DNA of 64,000 nt from Candidatus Methylacidiphilales bacterium (lineage in GTDB: Bacteria > Verrucomicrobiota > Verrucomicrobiia > Methylacidiphilales > CAZTYG01), in contig JANRJG010000015.1 in the NCBI GenBank assembly GCA_033875315.1, forward strand, positions 122,891-186,890. Direction: 5' to 3'. Shown here in pieces: positions 44,497-52,644 of this stretch. The position numbers and the translations under genes were made by a program. The notes beneath the pieces are model-generated. The model saw only the letters and a program-made list of their open reading frames with translations, did no database searches and was not told the DNA's origin. Positions within the stretch are counted from its first letter, which is position 1, and every line of letters begins with the position of its first letter.

Positions 44497-45996
44497 TTAA
44501 GACTTGAAGAATCGTGACCAATCGACGCCGCGCATGTTGCCGGTGTCGAGGAACTGCTGATGCATGGCGAAGGCCCCGCCGAGTGTGGCCGGGGTGTGGC
44601 CGTTTTTCACCCGGTCGAAGTAGCCGTGCAATTCTTCCCGGAAATCGGGGTGGGCGCAGCAGTCGACGATGAGTGAGGCACGCTCGTGCGGATTCTTCCC
44701 GCGCAGATCGGCCACGCCCTGTTCGGTGACGATGACCTGCACCGAGTGTTCGCTGTGATCCATGTGGCTGACCAGGGGCACGATCGGGCTGATTTTCCCG
44801 CCCTTGGCCAGGGAAGGACAGGTGAAGATGGAGATGTAGCCGTTGCGGGTGAAGTCGCCGGAACCGCCGATTCCGTTCATCATGTTGGAGCCCATGACGT
44901 GGGTGGAATTGACGTTGCCGGAGAGGTCGACCTCGAGGGCGGTGTTGACGGTGATGATCCCCAGGCGGCGGACCAGTTCGGGATGGTTGGTGATTTCCTG
45001 CGGGCGCAGGCAGAGGCGCGGGCGGTAGAAATCCAGATTGGCGTAGATTTCCTGGAGAACTGGCGGACTGACGGTCAAGGAGGTGCCGGTGGCGAAGAGG
45101 CACTTGCCCGATTTGATCAGGGCGATGACCGAATCCTGGATGACTTCGGAAAACATTTCAAAGGGCGGGATGTCGGGGTGCTGGCCGATGGCGGCCAGGA
45201 CGGCATTGGCGATGTTGCCCACGCCGGATTGCAAGGGGAGGAAGTCCGGGGGGATGCGACCGGCCCGGATCTCGGCGGCCAGGAACCCGGCCACGTTGCG
45301 TCCGATCTGGTTGGTGGTTTCATCCGCCGGGTCGAAGCCGCCCACTTCGTCGGGCAGATTGGTCTCGATGAGACCGGCAATTTTGGAGGGATCGACCTTG
45401 ATGTAGGGGCGTCCGATCCGGTTGGAACAATTGGTGAGGGGGATGGGATCGCGGTAGGGCGGGTCCTTGGGTTCGTAAATGTCGTGCAGTCCGCGCAGGG
45501 CGGCGGGATGGGCCCGGTTGACTTCAATCAGGATCTTGTCGGCCACACGGCAAAATGTGGGGGAGGCGCCCACGGAGGTCGTGGGGTAGATGCGCCCGTC
45601 CTCGGTCACGTCACAGGCCTCGATGATGGCCCACTGGAATTTGCCCAGGAATCCGTAGCGCACGTTCTGGGGAAGGGTGGAGAGGTGCATGTCGAAGAAG
45701 CGGGTCTTGCCGGAGTTGATGGCCTCGCGCAGGTGCTTGTTCGATTGATAGGGCGTGCGCCAGGCGATGGCCTCGGCCCGGGCGAGTTCGCCGTCGAGGG
45801 AATCCCCGGTGGAGGCGCCGGTCACCACCCCAATTTGCAGGGGGCGTCCTGCTGCATGTTCGTTTTTGGCGCGGATGGCAAGGGCTTTCGGAATGGCCTT
45901 GGCGGCACCGGCGGGGGTAAAGCCGGAAAATCCGATGGTGTCACCGTGTTGGATGAGGGAGGCGGCCTGTTCGGCGGTGAGGCGGGGGAGGGGCAT
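44497..45996 (-). CDS. acetyl-CoA hydrolase/transferase family CoA transferase (succinyl-CoA:acetate or propionate type)
   Basis: A 499-residue class I CoA transferase of the Cat1/AarC/ScpC group. SEVIQDSVIAL (about residue 285) contains the glutamate that forms the glutamyl-CoA intermediate, and MNGIGGSGDFTRNG (about 385) is the glycine-rich CoA-site motif. The N-terminus GDTIGFSGFTPAG is also typical. As the last gene of the methylmalonyl-CoA operon, it most likely swaps CoA between propionyl-CoA and succinate, releasing propionate and regenerating succinyl-CoA. Acetate specificity is the alternative. The start lies 30 bases after a CTTAAAAC leader motif. Confidence 0.9.
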   Translation of the reverse strand: MPLPRLTAEQAASLIQHGDTIGFSGFTPAGAAKAIPKALAIRAKNEHAAGRPLQIGVVTGASTGDSLDGELARAEAIAWRTPYQSNKHLREAINSGKTRFFDMHLSTLPQNVRYGFLGKFQWAIIEACDVTEDGRIYPTTSVGASPTFCRVADKILIEVNRAHPAALRGLHDIYEPKDPPYRDPIPLTNCSNRIGRPYIKVDPSKIAGLIETNLPDEVGGFDPADETTNQIGRNVAGFLAAEIRAGRIPPDFLPLQSGVGNIANAVLAAIGQHPDIPPFEMFSEVIQDSVIALIKSGKCLFATGTSLTVSPPVLQEIYANLDFYRPRLCLRPQEITNHPELVRRLGIITVNTALEVDLSGNVNSTHVMGSNMMNGIGGSGDFTRNGYISIFTCPSLAKGGKISPIVPLVSHMDHSEHSVQVIVTEQGVADLRGKNPHERASLIVDCCAHPDFREELHGYFDRVKNGHTPATLGGAFAMHQQFLDTGNMRGVDWSRFFKS

Positions 45997-46026
45997 GGCT
46001 GGAGAGTTTTTGGGTTTAAGTATTCA

Positions 46027-46034
46027 GTTTTAAG
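46027..46034 (-). promoter_or_regulatory. leader motif CTTAAAAC before the CoA transferase
   Basis: Exact octamer on the minus strand, ten bases after the mmdC stop codon and 30 bases before the CoA-transferase ATG. The sense continuation is TGAATACTTAAACCC, similar to the other copies. Confidence 0.45.
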
Positions 46035-46043
46035 CTGAGGGGG

Positions 46044-46445
46044 TTATTCGATCTGCAGCATGGCCTGGCCTTCTTCGACGGCGTCACCGACGGCCACGTG
46101 GAGGGCGGTGACCTTTCCGGAACGGTTGGCGTTGACGAAGGTGTTCATTTTCATGGCTTCGAGGGTGAGGAGTTGGTCGCCTTCTTTGACTTCCTGGCCG
46201 ACCTGGACGCCGACCGCGACCACGCGTCCGGCGAGCGGGCTGAGGATACTGCCGGGACCAGCGGGAGCGGTTGGTGAGGAAGCGGCCGGGGCCGCGGGAG
46301 TGGCGGGGCTGGGTGGGCTCGTCCTGGCAACAGGAGCAGGCGCAGGTGCGCTGACGGGAACGACGGCAGGGTGGCCGGTGTCGAGGACCTCGACGTCGAC
46401 TTCGTAGGCCTTGCCTTCAATGGTGACTCGGAGTTTTTTGATCAT
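46044..46445 (-). CDS. mmdC: methylmalonyl-CoA decarboxylase biotin-carrier (gamma) subunit
   Basis: A 133-residue protein. A short N-terminal domain (MIKKLRVTIEGKAYEVDVEVL) is joined by an Ala/Pro-rich flexible hinge (about residues 35-65) to a biotinyl domain containing LLTLEAMKMNTFVNANRSG. The lysine in EAMKM is the biotinylation site. It carries the carboxyl group from the alpha subunit to the membrane decarboxylase. The gene follows the delta subunit and precedes the CoA transferase. Equivalent carriers serve oxaloacetate and glutaconyl-CoA decarboxylases, but the context favours methylmalonyl-CoA. Confidence 0.92.
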   Translation of the reverse strand: MIKKLRVTIEGKAYEVDVEVLDTGHPAVVPVSAPAPAPVARTSPPSPATPAAPAASSPTAPAGPGSILSPLAGRVVAVGVQVGQEVKEGDQLLTLEAMKMNTFVNANRSGKVTALHVAVGDAVEEGQAMLQIE

Positions 46446-46476
46446 GGGGATGGGGGTGAGTGGAGGAGTGAGGGGT

Positions 46477-46845
46477 TCAGCGCACTTTGTGGGAACTGAA
46501 GATGGCGGAGCGGCCTTCCACGGTCCAGGTATGGAGCATGGATTGGGTCCATTCCGGGGGGGTGTCGAGGGCACGGGCGTCGAGGAGGATGTGGGGTTGG
46601 CGGACCAGGCTGGAGACGACGGCGGTGATGATGGCCAGATGATGGGCGGGGATGGGTTCGGCTGCCGGAGACGATGCGGGGACAGTCGAGGACTGTGCCG
46701 GAGTGTCGGTGGATCCAATGGGCTTGAGGCCCATCCCTTTGATGCGCGACAGCAGGGTGAGGTTGACCGCGATGAGGGCGATGACGCAGGTGACCAGCAC
46801 CAAGACGAGGGGGACAAGCATGCCGAATGAGGGATCTGGGTTCAT
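46477..46845 (-). CDS. mmdD: methylmalonyl-CoA decarboxylase delta subunit (OadG-like)
   Basis: A 122-residue protein from ATG 46845. It has one N-terminal membrane helix (GMLVPLVLVLVTCVIALIAVNLTLL), a Ser/Pro/Thr-rich linker, and a C-terminal tail with HHLAIITAVVSSLV and the terminal WTVEGRSAIFSSHKVR. That last helix-strand is characteristic of OadG/MmdD subunits, which tie the carboxyltransferase to the membrane sodium pump. It lies between mmdA (27 bases) and mmdC (31 bases). Sequence identity in this family is low, so the call rests on layout and on context. Confidence 0.8.
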   Translation of the reverse strand: MNPDPSFGMLVPLVLVLVTCVIALIAVNLTLLSRIKGMGLKPIGSTDTPAQSSTVPASSPAAEPIPAHHLAIITAVVSSLVRQPHILLDARALDTPPEWTQSMLHTWTVEGRSAIFSSHKVR

Positions 46846-46871
46846 GGCGGATGGTTTGGGGGTGTCTGGCT

Positions 46872-48425
46872 TTAGAGCGGGATGGTGCCGTGTTTCTTCG
46901 GGGGACGGGTTTCGCGTTTGGTGAGGGAATTGCGCAGGGCCAGGGCCACGGTGGCGCGGGTTTCCGAAGGGGCGATGACATCGGTGATCATGGCCTTGGC
47001 GGCGGCGTTGTAGGGGGAGCAGAACTTGTCGCGGTATTCCTGGACCAATTTGGCCTGGAGGGCCTTGGGGTCCTCGGCCTCGGCGATCTTTTTCTTGTGC
47101 AGGATGGTGACCGCCCCCTCGGCGCCCATGACGGCGATCTCGGCGGTGGGCCAGGCGTAGACGAAGTCCGCCCCCATGTCCTTGCAGCACATGGCGAGGT
47201 AGGCGCCGCCGTAGGCCTTGCGCATGATGATGGTGATTTTCGGCACCGTGGCGGCGGCGTAGGCGAAGAGCATTTTGGCGCCGTGGCGGATGATGCCGCC
47301 GCGTTCCTGTTGCACCCCGGGCATGAAGCCGGGGACATCCACCAAGGTGACGATGGGGATGTTGAAGACATTGCAGAAGCGGATGAAACGGGCCGCCTTG
47401 TCCGAGCTGTCGATGTCGAGTGTGCCGGCCTTGACCGTGGGTTGGTTGGAAACGATGCCGACGACGATCCCCTCGATCCGTCCGAAGCCGATGACGATGT
47501 TCTTTGCCCACTCCTGGTGCACTTCGAGGAATTCGCCGCCATCGACCAGACGGGCGATGACCTTGAGGGCGTCGAGCGGGGTCTTGGCGTCGTCCGGGAC
47601 GAGGGCGTTCATGTCTTCATCCGGGACGAGGTTGATCGAGGGGGTCGGGCGGTGGGGTGGATCGAGCAGGTTGTTGGAGGGGAGGAAGGAGATGAGGCGG
47701 GCGGTGAGGGCGAGGGCGTGCTGGTCGTTTTCAGCCAGGAAGTGGATGTTGCCGCTGACCGAGGCGTGGGCCATCGGGCTGCCGATGTCGTCCATGGTGC
47801 ACTTCTGGCCGGTGACCGCCTTGATGACATCGGGTCCGCAGATGAACATGTTCGAGCTGCCCTTGACCATGATGATGAAGTCCATCAGGGCGGGGGAGTA
47901 GGCCGCGCCTCCGGCGCAGGGGCCGGCCACGATGGAGATCTGGGGCACCACGCCGGAGAGGAGGACGTTGTGGAAGAAGACGCTGCCGTAGCCGGACAGG
48001 GCCTCGTCGCCCTCCTGAATGCGGGCTCCGCCGGAGTCATTGATGGCCACCACGGGCATGCCGCAGTGCAGGGCATGTTTCATCAGGTCGGTGATCTTGC
48101 GGGCATGGATCTTTCCGAGCGAGCCCCCGCCGACGGTGAAGTCCTGCGAGATCAGGGCCACAGGTCGTCCGTCGACCTGGCCGATGCCGGTGATGACGCC
48201 GTCGCCGGGCATGGATTTGCCCTTGAGGCCGAAGTCTTGGCAGGAATTGTCGCCGTGCGTGCCCATTTCCTGGAAGGAGCCGTGGGCGACGAATTGTTCC
48301 ACGCGTTCGCGGGCGGAAAGGACTCCCTTGGCATGACGGGCGGCGATTTTGTCCTCGCCCCCGGCGGCGCGGATTTTCGCGCGGTTTTTTTTCAGTTCAT
48401 CAAGCAGTGCGGGTTGGATGGGCAT
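46872..48425 (-). CDS. mmdA: methylmalonyl-CoA decarboxylase alpha subunit / carboxyltransferase
   Basis: A 517-residue acyl-CoA carboxyltransferase with two crotonase-like halves. INDSGGARIQEGDEALSGYG (about residues 130-150) and VDVPGFMPGVQQERGGIIRHGAK (about 375-397) are the oxyanion-hole regions, and WPTAEIAVMGAEGAV the C-terminal signature. It transfers the carboxyl group of (S)-methylmalonyl-CoA to biotin. The propionyl-CoA carboxylase beta subunit has the same fold. The neighbouring delta and biotin-only gamma subunits, rather than a biotin carboxylase, argue for decarboxylase. The start follows a CTTAAAAC leader motif by 25 bases. Confidence 0.92.
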   Translation of the reverse strand: MPIQPALLDELKKNRAKIRAAGGEDKIAARHAKGVLSARERVEQFVAHGSFQEMGTHGDNSCQDFGLKGKSMPGDGVITGIGQVDGRPVALISQDFTVGGGSLGKIHARKITDLMKHALHCGMPVVAINDSGGARIQEGDEALSGYGSVFFHNVLLSGVVPQISIVAGPCAGGAAYSPALMDFIIMVKGSSNMFICGPDVIKAVTGQKCTMDDIGSPMAHASVSGNIHFLAENDQHALALTARLISFLPSNNLLDPPHRPTPSINLVPDEDMNALVPDDAKTPLDALKVIARLVDGGEFLEVHQEWAKNIVIGFGRIEGIVVGIVSNQPTVKAGTLDIDSSDKAARFIRFCNVFNIPIVTLVDVPGFMPGVQQERGGIIRHGAKMLFAYAAATVPKITIIMRKAYGGAYLAMCCKDMGADFVYAWPTAEIAVMGAEGAVTILHKKKIAEAEDPKALQAKLVQEYRDKFCSPYNAAAKAMITDVIAPSETRATVALALRNSLTKRETRPPKKHGTIPL

Positions 48426-48450
48426 GTGCGTATAAAGGTTTAGGTGTTGG

Positions 48451-48458
48451 GTTTTAAG
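48451..48458 (-). promoter_or_regulatory. leader motif CTTAAAAC before mmdA
   Basis: Exact octamer on the minus strand; it contains the TAA stop of mce and ends 25 bases before the mmdA ATG. The sense sequence continues CCAACACCTAAACC. It is one of four such sites in the window. Confidence 0.45.
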
Positions 48459-48870
48459 TGGAGGCGGGCTTGGGCATGCAGAACTCGGTCAGGACACCCT
48501 GGGTGGACTTGGGGTGGAGGAAGGCGACCAGTTTCCCGGCGGCCCCTTCGAAGGGGACTTCATGGATGACCTGGCAGCCGGCGGCTTTGGCCTGGGCCAG
48601 TTGGGCTTCGATGCCATCTGTGGCGAAGGCCACATGGTGGATGCCGCCATGGGGATTTTTTTCCAGGAATTTGGCAATCGGGCTGTCCGGGGAAGTGGGT
48701 TCCAAGAGTTCGAGGTGGACTTCGCCGCAATTGAAAAAGGCGGTCTTGACCTTTTGTGAGACAACTTCCTCGCGCTTCTCACATTTCAGCCCCAGGGCGT
48801 TTTCGTAGTAGGGAATGGATTCGTCGAGGGATTTGACGGCGATACCGAGGTGGTCGATGTGTTTAATCAT
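48454..48870 (-). CDS. mce: methylmalonyl-CoA epimerase
   Basis: A 138-residue glyoxalase-fold protein of normal length. IDHLGIAV (His7) and the second metal His in HHVAFA (about residue 78), together with the glutamates in VHLELLEP and LTEFCMP, form the metal site. It interconverts (R)- and (S)-methylmalonyl-CoA, linking the B12-dependent mutase to the decarboxylase. The start has the best ribosome-binding site in the region, AAGGAG six bases upstream. It is the first gene of the operon mce-mmdA-mmdD-mmdC-CoA transferase. No mutase genes are in the window. Confidence 0.95.
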   Translation of the reverse strand: MIKHIDHLGIAVKSLDESIPYYENALGLKCEKREEVVSQKVKTAFFNCGEVHLELLEPTSPDSPIAKFLEKNPHGGIHHVAFATDGIEAQLAQAKAAGCQVIHEVPFEGAAGKLVAFLHPKSTQGVLTEFCMPKPAST

Positions 48871-48928
48871 TAGGGCTCCTTAAGTTGCGGCTTCATTTAA
48901 GGCCTACAGGGGCCTTTTGGCCAGCCAA

Positions 48929-48956
48929 ATATTAAAAATTCTAATTTATAAACCAA
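48929..48956 (-). promoter_or_regulatory. putative promoter of the propionate operon
   Basis: On the minus strand TTGGTT (48956-48951) and TAATAT (48934-48929) are spaced by 16 bases. They lie in an AT-rich island that stands out from the GC-rich surroundings, 59 bases before the mce ATG. Between them and the gene is TGGCCAAAAGGCCCC, a small palindrome that could be a regulator site. Confidence 0.45.
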
Positions 48957-49006
48957 GCTAATATAAGCGAATTAAGCCTAATTCATGCCTCCAGGCCTCC
49001 CTGCGT

Positions 49007-50047
49007 CTAAGCTGGGTTGGGGTGATGGACTCCGGCCTCGGCGAGCCAGGCATCCAAGACCCGTGCATTGCCCAGACTGTCGTCCCAGCTGATTTTTGGG
49101 GATTGCTTGAGGCCTGAGCGAACGCAACGGGCCACTTCCGCCGCCTGGAGCGCATAGACCGGACGGGCGGAAAATACCGGGTGTGGAACACTCCAGAATC
49201 GTCCATGAGGTTGGTGCCAGACGAGGGCGTTGCGTCCGAGCCATCTGGAAAGCCATGGTTGGTCGATCCTCAATCGACCGCGGGTGCCGGTGAGCTCGAC
49301 CCATGCTCCCCGTTGGAGGGCCACGCCACAGTGGGCTTCGGCGGTCAACCCGTCGGCAAAGGTCAGGAGGGCGGAGGCGGCCCCATCCGCCCCCGTGGGC
49401 AGGAGGCGTGCCGTGCCCTTGAAAGTGAGCGGTTCCGCGAAGGGTTTGTTGGCTGACGCGCCGGCGAGCAGGCGGATCAGGGAAATGGGGTAACAACCGA
49501 TATCGAGAATGCCGCCTCCCCCCAGCGCCAGGGCGACCAGGCGATGTTCCGGCGGAACCGGGGCATCGAAGCTGAAGCAGGCGGCGATGTGTTGCAGGCG
49601 GCCGAGACGTTCCGCGCGGACCCACTCGATCAGGAAAGCCGTCACTGGATGGCAGCGATACATGAACGCTTCCATCAGGAAGACCCCATGAATCCGAGCG
49701 GCCGTGATGGCGAGCTCCACCTGGGATGCGCTCATGCCCATGGGCTTTTCGCAGAGGATGTGCTTGCCCGCGGCAGCGGCGCGCGTGGCCCATTCGACGT
49801 GGAACGGGTGCGGTGTGGCAATATAGACGGCTTCAACCGAAGGATTGTCCAGGAGTTCCTGGTAACTGCCGTGGGGGGTGGCTCCGGGGACTGTGGTGGC
49901 AAAGGCCCGGGCCTCTCTGATGGAGCGGCTGGCCACCGCGACAAGGGTGCCGTTGCCCTGGGGGAGTTGGGAGGCGAAGGTGCGGGCGATGCGACCGGTG
50001 GAAAGAATGCCCCAGCGCAACGGGCGGTCGATTCCCCGGGGATTCAC
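49007..50047 (-). CDS. Gfo/Idh/MocA-family oxidoreductase
   Basis: A 346-residue NAD(P)-dependent oxidoreductase. The Rossmann start LRWGILSTGRIARTFASQL (about residues 10-28) has the GxxxxxR variant of the cofactor loop. CEKPMGMSASQ (about 98-108) contains the family's EKP motif, with the Lys involved in catalysis. GGGGILDIGCYPISLIRLL is the C-terminal substrate-domain signature with its GCY. It resembles trans-dihydrodiol or sugar dehydrogenases of the family. The substrate cannot be assigned. No sugar-metabolism genes are adjacent. Confidence 0.9.
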   Translation of the reverse strand: MNPRGIDRPLRWGILSTGRIARTFASQLPQGNGTLVAVASRSIREARAFATTVPGATPHGSYQELLDNPSVEAVYIATPHPFHVEWATRAAAAGKHILCEKPMGMSASQVELAITAARIHGVFLMEAFMYRCHPVTAFLIEWVRAERLGRLQHIAACFSFDAPVPPEHRLVALALGGGGILDIGCYPISLIRLLAGASANKPFAEPLTFKGTARLLPTGADGAASALLTFADGLTAEAHCGVALQRGAWVELTGTRGRLRIDQPWLSRWLGRNALVWHQPHGRFWSVPHPVFSARPVYALQAAEVARCVRSGLKQSPKISWDDSLGNARVLDAWLAEAGVHHPNPA

Positions 50048-50129
50048 GCAGATACGATGACCCTGGACTTCCGGGCCATCAAGCGGAAAGAGGAAAGAGG
50101 AATCACCGGAACCCAGACACAGTCCCGAC

Positions 50130-50387
50130 TTAAACTTTGGGAAGAAAGCGTTCCAGCAGGATGCGGGCTTCTTTCATCGAGTCGCGGTGGATGAAGAGGT
50201 CGAACTGGACCTTGAGTCCGAAATTGCGCCCCCGACCGGTTTGCTGGGTTCTGTCGATGAAGGCGATTTCGTAGGCGATGCCGCGTTCCTCAAGAATGTG
50301 GTGGATGGCATCGTGCTCCATCATGTAGAAGCGGCCGATTCTGCGGAAGGGATCGTCTTTCAGTGGCTCTGGCCCGGATTCGTTCAT
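50130..50387 (-). CDS. small conserved hypothetical protein, 85 aa
   Basis: A short soluble protein. DDPFRRIGRFYMMEHDAIHHILEERGIAYEIAFIDRTQ, then FGLKVQFDLFIHRDSMKEARILLERFL, alternates helix and strand like the ferredoxin-like DUF2007-type signal-transducing proteins, in which the C-terminal 'A..LL...' helix is common. That assignment is tentative. Its ATG overlaps the TGA of the upstream DUF2721 gene by four bases, so the two are translationally coupled. Confidence 0.6.
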   Translation of the reverse strand: MNESGPEPLKDDPFRRIGRFYMMEHDAIHHILEERGIAYEIAFIDRTQQTGRGRNFGLKVQFDLFIHRDSMKEARILLERFLPKV

Positions 50388-50863
50388 GGATCTGGGTGGT
50401 CCTTGCTTCCGGCCAAGCGGCGCTCGCCCAATTCGACCTTGAGGGCTTCGAGGCTCAGGTTGACTTCGAGGAGGAAAGCGGACATGGAGCAGATGAGGCA
50501 GAGGAGGATGCTGACGAAGAGCACCACGATGACCGCGCTGCCGTCGAGGGCAAGCAGGGAACAGAGGAAGAGTCCGATGATGAGGACCGCGAGGAGCAGG
50601 ATGCCGAGGCCGGACATGAGAGTGGCGAATTTGAGGTAGCGTGCGCGTTGGAAGATGACGGAGATCTGGGCGTCGATCTGGGTCCGTTGGCTTCCCTTGG
50701 CGGAAGGCATCTCCCTTGCGAGTTGGCGTGAGCGGTCGATCAGGCGTCCCAGGCGGTTGGTCAGGCTGAGCAGGAGCAAACCGATGCCGGAAACAAGGAT
50801 GACGGGTGCGATCGAAGCCTGCAGGATGTGGGTGAGGTGGGTGAAGCCGTCGGTCGGATTCAT
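50384..50863 (-). CDS. DUF2721 family membrane protein
   Basis: A 159-residue protein from ATG 50863 (MNPTDGFTHLTHILQASIAP); an earlier ATG at 50875 adds four residues. It has an N-terminal helix (PVILVSGIGLLLLSLTNRL), the basic motif NRLGRLIDRSRQLAREM, a further charged helix, and two more membrane helices (LILAVLIIGLFLCSLL-like and VIVVLFVSILLCLICSM). This order is the DUF2721 family pattern; function is unknown. The gene is translationally coupled to the small downstream gene. Confidence 0.8.
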   Translation of the reverse strand: MNPTDGFTHLTHILQASIAPVILVSGIGLLLLSLTNRLGRLIDRSRQLAREMPSAKGSQRTQIDAQISVIFQRARYLKFATLMSGLGILLLAVLIIGLFLCSLLALDGSAVIVVLFVSILLCLICSMSAFLLEVNLSLEALKVELGERRLAGSKDHPDP

Positions 50864-51060
50864 GGGTTGCAGCATGATGGAGCAGGCCGCCGCTGGCAAG
50901 ATGGCAGTCTCTTTGCGATGCAGCCTCTCCGCTTCACTGGTCCCCAAAAATAGGTTGAGTGCGTTCATGTGTCAGGCTCCAGGGCAGCGAAGTGGAGTTT
51001 CTGGCTGGGCCAACACGTTTCCGTTCATTCTCCTCTGTGCGCGGTGGTTGATCCACCGTA

Positions 51061-51375
51061 TCAAGGGGTGGCGGAGGGCTCGATGAAGACCGCGCTGGCC
51101 CGGTAGATCCCGATGATGCCCACGAAGATCCAAAAGGTGTTCAGGAGGGTGTAGGCCCGGTCCTTTTTCAGGAACGAACACCAGGCCAGAAGGACGGCAT
51201 CGATGGTGTTGACAACCCAGATGAAAAGAAAGGGGCTGGCCGGGCCGAGCCAGCTCACCAGGGAAAAGCTGAAGATGCGCATGAGTACGCCGGTCATTTC
51301 CAGAGCTGGCAGATGGTGGCGGATGAAATCGTTGGGGGTCTTCAGGTTCATGGCTGTGGTATCACTTTTCGGCAT
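51061..51375 (-). CDS. small membrane protein, 104 aa
   Basis: A 104-residue protein with two or three hydrophobic segments (FSLVSWLGPASPFLFIWVVN, IDAVLLAWCSFL, and FWIFVGIIGIYRASAV). The polar inter-helix pieces include FLKKDRAYTLLNTFW. No named family is recognised, but the pattern of aromatic and polar residues in the helices looks selected rather than random. A shorter start at ATG 51351 (MNLKTPNDF) is possible. The neighbours, DUF2721 and biotin synthase, suggest nothing about its role. Confidence 0.6.
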   Translation of the reverse strand: MPKSDTTAMNLKTPNDFIRHHLPALEMTGVLMRIFSFSLVSWLGPASPFLFIWVVNTIDAVLLAWCSFLKKDRAYTLLNTFWIFVGIIGIYRASAVFIEPSATP

Positions 51376-51523
51376 AGTGGCCAGGGCAGGGCAGGCAAGA
51401 TGGCGAGCGAAAATACGTTCAGCGCAACATGCGCCGGCGCCGGAGCATCCCGGGTCCGGATTCTGGGCTGTGCGCTGTCGGATGTGATGAGGAGAGGGTG
51501 CGCTCCGATGCCGATCGATCGCG

Positions 51524-52516
51524 TCAGGCGACAGCCGCGGCTTTTTCGGCGTCGTGCATGCAGGACGTTTTGGGTTCCATCTGCCGCAGGCCGAGTTTTT
51601 CCAGCAGGCGCTGGTCGTCGTTTTCGCGGGGGTTGTCCGCGGTCAGGAGTTTGCTGCCGTAAAAGATGGAATTGGCGCCAGCGAAGTAGCAGAGGGCCTG
51701 GCCTTCCGGGGAGATCTGGGTGCGTCCGGCGGAGAGGCGGACCTTGGTCTTGGGGAGGGCGATGCGGGTGGTGGCGATCATGCGCACCAGGTCGAAGAGA
51801 TCGACGGGGGCATGGTCTTCCAGCGGGGTGCCTTTCATGGGCATGAGGGCGTTGATCGGCACGCTCTCCGGGGGCGGGTTGAAGGCGCACAGCACTTCCA
51901 ACATACGGAGCCGGTCTTCCGTCGACTCGCCGAGGCCGAGGATGCCGCCGCAGCAGACATCCATGCCGGCCTGTTGGGCGTGCCGGATGGTCTGGAGGCG
52001 GTCGTCGAAGGTGTGGGTGGAGACAATGTTGGGGTAGTGTTCGGGGGAAGTGTCGATGTTGTGGTTGTAGGCGGTGACCCCGGCTTCCTTGAGTTCTTCC
52101 GCGGCTTTTTCCGTCAGGCTGCCGAGGGTGACGCAGACTTCCATGCCTAGGGTGCTGACCTCGCGGATGATGCCTTTGACCTGCTCGAATTTTTCCGTGC
52201 CCTCGCGGACACCTTTCCAGGCGGCGCCCATGCAGAAGCGGGTCGAACCCGAGGCTTTGGCCCGGCGGGCGTGTTCCATCACTTCGTCCACGCCCAGGAG
52301 CGATTCTTTTTCCAAACCGGTGTGGTAATGGGAGCTCTGGGCACAGTAGGAGCAATCTTCGCTGCATCCACCGGTCTTGATGCTCAGGAGCGTGCAGAGT
52401 TGGACCTCCGGGTCGGCCCAATTTTCCACATAAACCTGGCGGGCCCTTTGGATCAGCTCGAAGAAGGGAAGCTGGTAAATGGCCTGGATTTCGGAAAAGG
52501 GGAGGGATTTCGCCAT
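51524..52516 (-). CDS. bioB: biotin synthase
   Basis: A 330-residue radical SAM enzyme. CSEDCSYCAQSSHYHTG (about residues 51-67) binds the 4Fe-4S cluster and carries the BioB-specific YCAQS. Downstream, YNHNIDTSPEHYPNI and GGILGLGESTEDR are family hallmarks, and RLSAGRTQISPE includes the arginine that binds the 2Fe-2S cluster. It inserts sulfur into dethiobiotin. The ATG at 52516 gives the correct N-terminus; earlier in-frame sequence is not protein-like. No other bio genes are adjacent. The biotin-dependent decarboxylase operon lies about 3 kb downstream on the same strand. Confidence 0.97.
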   Translation of the reverse strand: MAKSLPFSEIQAIYQLPFFELIQRARQVYVENWADPEVQLCTLLSIKTGGCSEDCSYCAQSSHYHTGLEKESLLGVDEVMEHARRAKASGSTRFCMGAAWKGVREGTEKFEQVKGIIREVSTLGMEVCVTLGSLTEKAAEELKEAGVTAYNHNIDTSPEHYPNIVSTHTFDDRLQTIRHAQQAGMDVCCGGILGLGESTEDRLRMLEVLCAFNPPPESVPINALMPMKGTPLEDHAPVDLFDLVRMIATTRIALPKTKVRLSAGRTQISPEGQALCYFAGANSIFYGSKLLTADNPRENDDQRLLEKLGLRQMEPKTSCMHDAEKAAAVA

Positions 52517-52561
52517 GGGGAAATTTAAGTTCCCCTTGGGATACGGCTTTGTCAATCCCAA
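52517..52561 (-). promoter_or_regulatory. palindromic operator-like region upstream of bioB
   Basis: Two inverted repeats precede the bioB ATG. GGGGAA-N7-TTCCCC (52517-52535) touches the start codon, and TTGGGAT-N12-ATCCCAA (52536-52561) lies further out. On the minus strand a perfect -35-like TTGACA (52555-52550) overlaps the outer palindrome. A spaced palindrome over the -35 is what a repressor such as BirA would use, although the sequence is not the E. coli BirA box. Confidence 0.5.
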
Positions 52562-52644
52562 GCGGCTCCAAGGGCGGGTGGCGGCGGGCGATTCCGTTGA
52601 GGAACCGGGATTTGGAGGGTGCGTTTTCCGTGTTACGGTTGGGG

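Noticed and set aside
46827..48443. A 538-codon open frame antisense to mmdA
   Set aside because: Shadow of the carboxyltransferase gene, with His/Asp/Gly-rich low-complexity sequence.
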